Assembly: GCA_019208055.1 (NCBI GenBank)
Contig: JAGXJF010000631.1
Coordinates: forward strand, 62,001-126,000
DNA: 64,000 bases
Direction: 5' to 3'
From: Stipa capillata
Lineage: Eukaryota; Streptophyta; Magnoliopsida; Poales; Poaceae
The notes under the pieces were generated by a model. It was not told the DNA's origin. It searched no databases and was given only the letters and a program-made list of their open reading frames with translations. The translations under genes and the position numbers were made by a program. Positions within the stretch are counted from its first letter, which is position 1, and each line of letters begins with the position of its first letter. Below, piece after piece: positions 56,676 to 64,000 of the stretch.

Positions 56676-58447
56676 TGATGGGATTCGCAGCATAGAAAAC
56701 AAAAAAATTTCCTACGAGAGAGCGAACAAAAGCCAAGATCTAATCTAGGAAGATGCATGTAACGAGAAGATTAGATCTACATACCCTTGTAGAACACGAG
56801 CGGAAACGTTCTAATGAACGTGGTTGGCGTAGTCGTACTTTCTTCGCGATCACGTTCCCTTCGTGATCCAAACCGATCAAGCACCGCACGAACGGCACCT
56901 CCGAGATGTGCACACGTACGGCTCGAAGACGTCACCTCCTTCTTGATCCAGCAAGGCGGGAGATGAGGTAGATGAGATCAACTCCGGTAGCACGACGGCA
57001 TGGTGGTGGAGGTGGTGGGGTTTCTCCGCGGACAGGGCTTCGCCAAGCGCTGCGCACGAGAGAGAGGAGATGGGAGAGAGGGAGGCGGCGGCTGGGATGG
57101 ATCTCTCCGGAGGGCTGCCCCTCCCCTCCTTTATATAGAGGAGGAAATTTGGAGGAGGAGGAATAGTACCCGTGAACAGTACACGCGTGAACAGTACGCG
57201 CGTGAACAGTACCCTCCCCCAAGTAAAGCCTCCCCTTTCGATCTTATCTCCTATTTTTAAGGGATTTGATCTTATCCCTTGGGGGGCAGCCGCATGGGCC
57301 CTTGGGGCTGGGTGCCTGGCCCATGTGGGCCAGCGTGCCACTACCTCGGTCCATGTGGACCCCTCCGGGACAAGTGGGCCCCACCCGGGGACCCCCTGGA
57401 ACCTTCTAAAACCTTCCCGGTACGATACCGGAAAAATCTCGAACTTTTCCGGAACCCTAAAAATACTTTCCCATATATGAATCTTTATCTCCGGACCATT
57501 CCGGAGCTCCTCGTGACGTCCTGGATCCCATCCGAGACTCCGAACAAAATTTTGGTCTCACCATATTAATATCTCATTTTATACCCTAGCGTCAACGAAC
57601 CTTAAGTGTGTGACCCTACGGGTTCGGGAATATGTGGACATGATTGAGACACCTCTCCGATCAATAATCAATAGCGGGACCTGGATGTCCATAATGACTC
57701 CCACGTATTCAACGAAGATCTTTATCGGTTTGAACCACGATGTCGAATATTCCATTCCCTTTGTCTCGCGATATTTTACTTGCCCGAGATTCGATCGTCG
57801 GTATCACCATACCTAGTTCAATCTCGTTACCGGCAAGTACTCTTTACTCGTTCCGTAATGCCACATCCTCTGTGACCAACTCTTTAGTCACGTGCTTGCA
57901 AGCGATACAGAATGTGCTTTACCGAGTGGGCCCAGAGTATATCTCTCTGTCACATGGATGGACAAATCCCACTCTCGATACATGCAACCCAACAAGTACT
58001 TTCCGAAATACCTGAAAGACACCTTTATGATCACCCTGTTACGGCGTGACGGTTGATGCCCCCAAAGCATTCTTCCGGTACCAGGGAGTGGCATTATCTC
58101 ATGGTCTAAGGATCGGAACATTTAACAATGGAAAGCTATGCAATATGAACTTTGTGACGTGATCGAATTGCCTAACTTAATTTGGGTCTGTCCATCATGT
58201 CATTCTCCTAATGACATGACCCCGTTATTAACCGACATCACATGTCCATGATTAGGAAACCTTAACCATCATTTAATCAACGAGCTAGCCAGATAGAGGC
58301 ATTGCTAGGGACACGGTGTTGTTTATAAAACCACACATGTATTATGTTTCCGGTTAATACAATTATAGCATGGAGTATAAACATTTATCATGAACAAGAA
58401 ATATGATAATAACAATTTATTATTGCCTCTAGGGCATATTTCCAACA
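56676..58447 (-). mobile_element. BARE/RIRE1-like copia solo LTR, 1,772 bp, intact target duplication
   Basis: Minus strand starts TGTTGGAAATATGCCCTAGA and ends GCGAATCCCATCA. Flanked by GCAGC on both sides (56671-56675, 58448-58452). Start and body (ccctagaggcaataata, attaaccggaaacataatac, cgattgaacta-like tracts) match the BARE-1/Angela/RIRE1 copia LTR family as I know it; a TATA box (ctatataaaggagg) is near 57.13 kb. Several frames inside it are LTR sequence, not genes. The intact target duplication shows clean LTR-LTR recombination. Confidence 0.9.
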
Positions 58448-58452
58448 GCAGC

Positions 58453-60865
58453 ATCGTTAGATACACACCGTGCCCGCAAATTGTGTGTCGTGCGCACATT
58501 CCACGAGCCCTCCTTTTGTGCAAGGTGCCACCGACATAGAAATTCGTGGGTGCGAAGGTCTTCGGGAGGGAGCCCTAGGGTGAAGCCATGCCTGGAGAAG
58601 ACGAACGCAAGCCATTCGATCTACCACACCGGAGCGCCTCCAATCATTGGATCTTCATAATCCCGGCTCCCTACTTATGGGCTCTATCGTGGCCAAAAAA
58701 ATGGCATGCTGGGTGTCAGCGCAGCTAGAGGGGCGTGGGCACTCAGCCTTGCAGGCCACAGCGTGTGGGCCCAACCAAGGCATCCAATGGAGACACGGTA
58801 CAATAACGAACCCGGGCGGTCACGCATGTGGTAGGGCCAACGATGGGCCAAGTTGGCCTTGCATCGGCCCGTCTCTGATGCCACCTGCAGGTTGGGAAAT
58901 CAACCTAGCCGAGCCCATTAGCTTGCTTTTCATTTTTCTTGCAGATTTCTCCATTAAATCACAAGAAATCAGGAAAACGGAGGGAAAAAAATCCTGAAAA
59001 GGGCCTCAAGGGTTCTTTCTTTCCCCTTCTTCCCTTCCATCAACAAGAAGAGCACATCTGCACCCCTGGCAATCAAATTCATGTTCATTTTCCTTCTCAA
59101 GGCCCAAGATAAATCATTCACACCAGGAAATTATGAAACATTTAGAAATTTAAAAGAAAACGAGTTTTCATCAACACCAGAGGGTTGATCTGCAGCCACT
59201 ATCATGACTACAGCTCAAGGGGGCTCATATTGGGATATTAGTAATCTTATATGGGCTGGCCCATAGCATCCTATGTGGCATCTATGTAGCCCAAGACCCA
59301 AATCAACAAATCAATTAGCAAGTCAAAGAGAAGCATTAGGGGGTGTATGTGAGAAATAGTCCACCATGGACTATGAATCCCTTTTTCTAGTCCACCATGA
59401 ACTCATGGACCATTTTACCTAAATTATCTCTCTCTATTCCCTCTAAAGGGTACCCATGGTCATTTTCATGGATTTTTTGCCTATATAAACCCCCCATGAG
59501 GATGTAAAATCCATCCCATAAATGGGAAATCTTTTGGAGGGAGGCCTAGAGCTCCAAGTTTCGAACGGGAGGCTCTAGGGATGACATTAGGAAGTCTCCG
59601 ATGGCCCAAGTCGCTAGCCAAGTTTTGTATGGGGCTCCTCTCTCGACATAGGACTAGGACGTGCTCCATGAGGTAGCCAAACCTATTCGAAAAACATCGA
59701 AGTGTCTCATTTTTTCTGGTGTACGGCGACCTTCTCAGAAGACGGCCATACATGGTCTGTTACAACATTGCCAACGAGCTATCGACGCCTCCTACCTAGT
59801 GTTGAAACAACAACTCTATTCAAACGGTTGAGAAATTTCTTTGTGACCTTCTCGAAATGTGCATAAAACCAATAAAATAATATGTAGCCTTAATTTTGCA
59901 ACTTCATTCAAACTGTGCTTGAATTTGGTTTGAAACTTGTATGAAACACCATGAAACTTGAGTTAAGCATTTGAGAAATTCCAATGAAACATATTTGATT
60001 TTTTTTGAAACCAGATAAAATTAAAGTCAAACATTTATGAAATTTTCTGAAACTTGTATGAAACTAGATACAAACAATGAAACACTTTTTTGAAATTTAG
60101 CTATCAAATAAGTTTTCTGGAATTCTTTTGGAACTTTCATAAACATATATGAAACTCTTGCTAATATATAAGTTCTTGACTAGGATGAAATTTATCCAAG
60201 GTGGTCCTAATTATTGGAATACCTAAGTCAGGAGAGCCAAGGATGCCTCACGTTGAACGGTGGGGCCTATGGAGGAAATTGCTGACCCACGTCTGAAGAG
60301 AGAGAGGCCTCTGCATAAGATCTAACGGTGTAGGGTTGATTCATCCAACGGTCGATGGGAGGTCTGATCCCATTGGATTGGACGTCTAACACCTAGTTGC
60401 CCCCAAATGCAATTGCAGATCTATGGTGTCCTGCACCAGGCTCACATACAAAATTATCGCCACTGCCATCAATTTGGCCCCGGGTGCCCATTGCATTTGG
60501 AAGTCTCAAAAAAGTTTATAAGTATACATAGGAGGGATGATACATACTTCTACAAAATATAGTGAAAAAATATGTCACTTTATAGTTTGCGCAAAAAAAT
60601 GTAATGAGGGACTCGAAAAGTAAATCCAATTGAAGAGTAATTTATTGGCACCAAACTTGCACTTTTTGCACAGAAGGCAAACTCGCATGCTTATAGTTTT
60701 TGCACAAAGCTTAGGGATGATGTGAGGGAGGAGAAGCGAGTTGTGGAACACATGGTGACATGGTCAGGCTCGAGGTAGACCACAATTAGGAGCCCATATT
60801 GGACCGTGGAGATAGCTTACCACGCGTCACCTCTACACCTCCTAGCTTCGCTTTCACCATCTGAC
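58453..60865. other. Unassigned repeat-rich sequence
   Basis: No gene. 59.35-59.75 kb has a TATA-like tatataaacccccc (59.48 kb) followed by a 90-codon minus frame of no known family, as in an LTR or leader. 59.85-60.18 kb is AT-rich with many copies of the phrase tgaaactt/atgaaac. Confidence 0.4.
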
Positions 60866-60867
60866 AA

Positions 60868-61088
60868 TTGTGACAAGGTTGAACTTTTGTTCCCTCTGCA
60901 CAATCATTGTTGTCTCCATGGCTGAGTGCAATGGCCGCCTCGCTCCACATGTTGCTGCACCGCCACCACCTACGGCCTCACCTCGATCCCCTTGTCATTG
61001 TCACAAGTTTGAACTTCTGTTCCCTCTGCACAATCATTGTTGTCTCCATGGCCGAGCGCAATGGCTGCCTCACTCCACATATCGCTCA
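60868..61088 (+). repeat. 130-bp tandem duplication
   Basis: The stretch gaac-ttctgttccctctgcaca to actccacat repeats with a 130-bp period (anchors at 60891 and 61021). Seven or so differences. A related piece (ccaccaccacctacagcctc, atctcgatcccct) reappears near 62.48 kb. Confidence 0.8.
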
Positions 61089-61439
61089 ATGAAATCTGGG
61101 ATGTCTACATATATGTTGCATATACGTTGTCCTCTTTGTTTCGTGCATCTCCAGCTTGCCAAAAGCGAGGATGGCTTTTCTTGAAGAAAGGGAGAATGAT
61201 GTGGGAAATATAATGAATAATAGCATTCATCATGCATACGACAAACTGAGGAGGTTTGTTTTGAAGAAAGGGAGGATGATGCGGGCACATCAGTGACCAT
61301 TTGTATTTATCACATGACTCTTTATGTTGGAAAGAAGTGCTAAGCCTCGTTGATAAATATTATCGGGTGGATTCAATTAACACTTGTCTTATACACTTCA
61401 TATATCGAGAGGCAGAGCTACTACTTTACTTCTATGATA

Positions 61440-62300
61440 TGTGCAGGACACTTGTTGAGCTATACAAGTCCAAAGTGAAGATGAGATGTGCTGGCGTCCA
61501 GCGGGAGGAGAGGGAGGAAGGACTGCGGCACAAGTCAAAATACACAAGTTTCTACATATATATTTGGAAAGTATATCGAGTCTAATTTCCAACGAATCAA
61601 ACGGTGCACAATTTGGAGCTTCCAAGAGAAAGTTATGGCCATGGAAGTAAAGGTTGCACGAGCTATCTCAGACTACACACGAGAATTGACATACTTGAAG
61701 AATCTGGAGATTATATGGCAAGTATTAGTGGAACCCTACACTACTATAAACCATCCAAAGGTTACTAATGCCATCCTTATCTGGTGCCACACAGATTTAG
61801 GGTGAAAAAGGCAAGAAAACAGAAGATGGAAAGGATTTGGCTTGGTTCGGATTTGGTTCGGATCAGCCAGGAGGTCCGAATTTAAAATAGTCGTGGTTTC
61901 CACATACGAACTCAAAATTAGGCAAATAAGTACTTGTTGGAAAGCTAACTCCGAGTACTTTCCAACAGGTATATGCCCATCCAAAGATTCCTTTTGGTCT
62001 GTCCGCAATCATCAAAACAAGTTAAAGGTTGTATCTGTTCTTTTCCAAATAGAGTCCTACAACTTAAGGAAGTTAGAGTTAGGTTGGATTTCGACCCTAA
62101 CACTAGGGTGGATATCCTAGAGTCTTTATATACTGCTGTACTTCGTGGCTTTTAGCCTTAGACCACTTTATGAATAAGAATTGAAACATAGCAATTGCTT
62201 GTTCTTTCGTTCTAGCGTTCATGCGAGGATAGCTGAGAGAGGATTAGACAATCGTGTTTATTCTGCAATCCAAGGTCAAGCCGTTATTCTGTTGGGAATT
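61440..62300 (+). mobile_element. LTR-like fragment, probably gypsy
   Basis: Contains phrases I associate with LTRs of grass gypsy elements: tatatttggaaagtatatcg, ctaatttccaacgaatcaaa, cggtgcacaatttggagctt, then tttatatactgctg (TATA-like, 62.13 kb) and gcttgttctttcgttct. The ends are not defined. Confidence 0.45.
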
Positions 62301-62659
62301 GGGGACTTGGCGATCATTGCCCATGGTCTCGCGACGATCATCTACCGGTCTGTTTGGGCGTTTTCCGAAGAGTTGAGGGTTCGTGCATTGGTGCGGGTGT
62401 TCAGCTAGTGAGATCGTCAATTCATACCATCTATTCACGGTTCCTCGCCGAAAAGATCGGGCCACTCCATATCATCGCTACACCACCACCACCTACAGCC
62501 TCATCTCGATCCCCTCATCATCTTTTTTGCCATTTGAGAAGCTCCGCACCCTTCTTGGCTGTTGGGTGGAGCTCCAAAGAACTTTGATAGCTACCGTGTT
62601 CTTTCTATGTCTGTCTTCCAGCGAACAACTCTATACTTCAGGTATCAAGTGTGAGAAAG

Positions 62660-62935
62660 GCAACATAACACTTCCTCTATATCATAAAAACACGATGTTT
62701 TAAAAATTGTTATGGTCTTCAAAATAACTTTGAGCACTAATTTCTATTATAATATATGTATAAAACCTAATAAAGTTATTAATTACGAATGTACTTTTCG
62801 AGACAAATCTATACATATGATTTTCAAGTATCCAATCTTTTAAAAAGATATCAATAGTCAAAGTCTTAAAAGTTTGACCGAAACTATATCCAAGATATTA
62901 TTTTTTGTAATATGGAGAAAGTAGATAAAAAAGGT
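62660..62935. repeat. Stowaway-like MITE relic
   Basis: AT-rich block with the phrases cgagacaaatctatacatat, agtttgaccgaaactatatc and ttttgtaatatggagaaagt typical of the inside and end of Stowaway-type grass MITEs. Terminal repeats are eroded. Confidence 0.35.
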
Positions 62936-63479
62936 AATACATGGTTACTCAGTATAAGTGCCATCTAAAATGACACGGCATCGCCAAAACAACAAACCCA
63001 TCGCTAATGTGGGAAAATAGTTTGAAAACCACCATGGACCGGTCATTTGTTCTAGTTTCTAAAGTGGAGTGGTAGAATAACTTGTTTTCAAGTAAGATTT
63101 GCATAACATTTATATGAGTTTTTTCTTTGACGCACCCGTCTTATGTAAATGAGTAATGTAGATTAAAAGTTACCTTTTTTCAATCGAAAATGATAGTACA
63201 GTCCGAACTGCGTGATCTTAGGAAGTAGTTGCACCTGTAACTTATCATCAGCTTGAAGGCCCCACGAGCGCAGTCTATCTTATCTACCCATCAGAGTTTG
63301 AGTCGGCTATGTCCTTTGTCGGTCGCGTGCGTCGGATCGATGAACGGCATCCCATGTCTAAGAGCATCCATAGCAGCTTCTGTAAATGCTTCCCTATAGC
63401 TAAAAAAATAGCTATTTTCCACAAAATCTCTCTCCCAGCAGCTTCCCCAATGGTTCCCTATCCGTCTCAAAAAAAAAGG

Positions 63480-64000
63480 TTCCCTATCCATTTTCGTTCC
63501 CCATCTCCCTTCTCAGAATTCCCATTCCTACCACACATCGTCTGTTCTCCAAAACCCAACCGCAGATCCGGAGGCCTCCTCCCCGCCAGATCGTGCGTCG
63601 CCCTCGCCATTCCGCAGCGCCCAAACCCCCCTCCCGCCGTTGTGCTCCGCCTTCCTCCCCCCCGTCGTCCCCGAGCAAGGAGCCGAGGCCGTTCGGCTCG
63701 TCCGTCCTCCCGGACATCGCCCCCGAGCAAATGGGTACGGAGCACGTTGAAGTCCGTCCTCGTCCGCTGTCGTCCCCGTGCTGACCTCCGTCGTCCCCAT
63801 GCTTCACTCCTCACAGATCACCTCCACGGCTCCCTGCTGACCACCCCTCCTGGTGAGCACAGCCCCCCCATCTTCATTTCTATCCGGATCCCCCCATCTA
63901 ACTCCTCGTGTTGGACGGGATCGAGTCGGTCATGGAGGCGTGCGACCGGATCAACATCGTACTGGTCCGCACCGGCGGCAGGGTCATCTTCTCCGGCTGG
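63480..64000 (+). other. CpG-rich block at right edge, possible 5' part of a gene or captured sequence
   Basis: GC- and CpG-rich from 63540 to the window end. A plus frame opens at 63902 (after a stop at 63899-63901) and runs to the edge: LLVLDGIESVMEACDRINIV then LVRTGGRVIFSGW, with ATG at 63932. The protein family is not recognised. The stretch just before (63360-63420, agagcatccatagcagcttc) resembles the edge of a MITE or hAT element, so capture by an element is an alternative. Confidence 0.3.

Noticed and set aside
57000..57480. Coding frames in both directions near 57.0-57.5 kb
   Set aside because: All lie inside the BARE/RIRE1-like LTR, whose ends and target duplication are clear.
1..64000. 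CRISPR arrays, bacterial operons, rRNA or tRNA genes
   Set aside because: None seen. Repeats here are LTRs, inverted termini or tandem duplications, and no tRNA-like cloverleaf with the A and B box was recognised.

Overview
This is plant nuclear DNA from a grass, probably of the rice tribe (Oryzeae). The evidence is a split, intron-rich gene with canonical GT/AG junctions, protein segments that closely match the grass TARGET OF RAPAMYCIN (TOR) kinase as I remember it, and a dense load of grass-type mobile elements: Ty1/copia and Ty3/gypsy pieces, BARE/RIRE1-like LTRs, MULEs, a Tourist MITE and gag-like ORFs of the Transposase_28 type. No bacterial, organellar or viral genes were seen.

Left part (about 1-26.8 kb, minus strand): the 5' half of a TOR gene. 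I placed 25 exons (25521 down to 1258) by reading both splice sites and the reading phase of each. They join into one uninterrupted frame of 1,144 codons covering the N-terminal HEAT-repeat solenoid. The FAT, FRB and kinase domains must lie left of position 1. Three introns are very large (2370-9713, 13671-17855, 19467-24140). They hold a degenerate copia element with both LTRs, a candidate 430-bp solo LTR, a 281-bp miniature LTR element (in a smaller fourth intron), a 0.7-kb Pack-MULE-like element, a 1.5-kb GC-rich TIR element and a Tourist MITE.

The most unusual feature is at the 5' end of TOR. The expected GC-rich first TOR exon is not found. In its place, two small exons (26424-26379 and 26251-26196) encode what looks like the N-terminus of a mitochondrial porin (VDAC). 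They can splice in frame onto a TOR exon that begins at the equivalent of the LRKH motif. A CpG-rich promoter-like block lies upstream (26425-26815). This is either a VDAC-TOR 5' exon replacement or an artefact of annotation or rearrangement.

Right part (26.8-64 kb): no convincing host gene. It is a patchwork of broken retroelements. These are a minus copia-like LTR fragment (27.8-28.1 kb), a truncated plus gypsy element (28.1-30.0 kb), a minus UBN2-type gag relic (30.3-31.2 kb), possible long noncoding LTR material (31.5-38.5 kb), a MULE with a perfect 9-bp target duplication (39.4-40.1 kb), a minus LTR with polypurine tract (41.9-43.0 kb), and gypsy LTR pieces (43.7-44.3 and 49.6-49.9 kb). 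They continue with a 1.7-kb solo LTR with intact target duplication (44.6-46.3 kb), a Transposase_28-type gag region carrying a recent 267-bp tandem duplication (46.7-49.6 kb), two further gag-like relics on the minus strand (50.1-50.8 and 53.3-55.7 kb), another candidate solo LTR (52.1-53.3 kb), a BARE/RIRE1-like solo LTR with intact target duplication (56.7-58.4 kb), and an LTR-like block at 61.4-62.3 kb. A CpG-rich stretch at the right edge (63.5-64.0 kb) may be the start of another gene or captured gene sequence.
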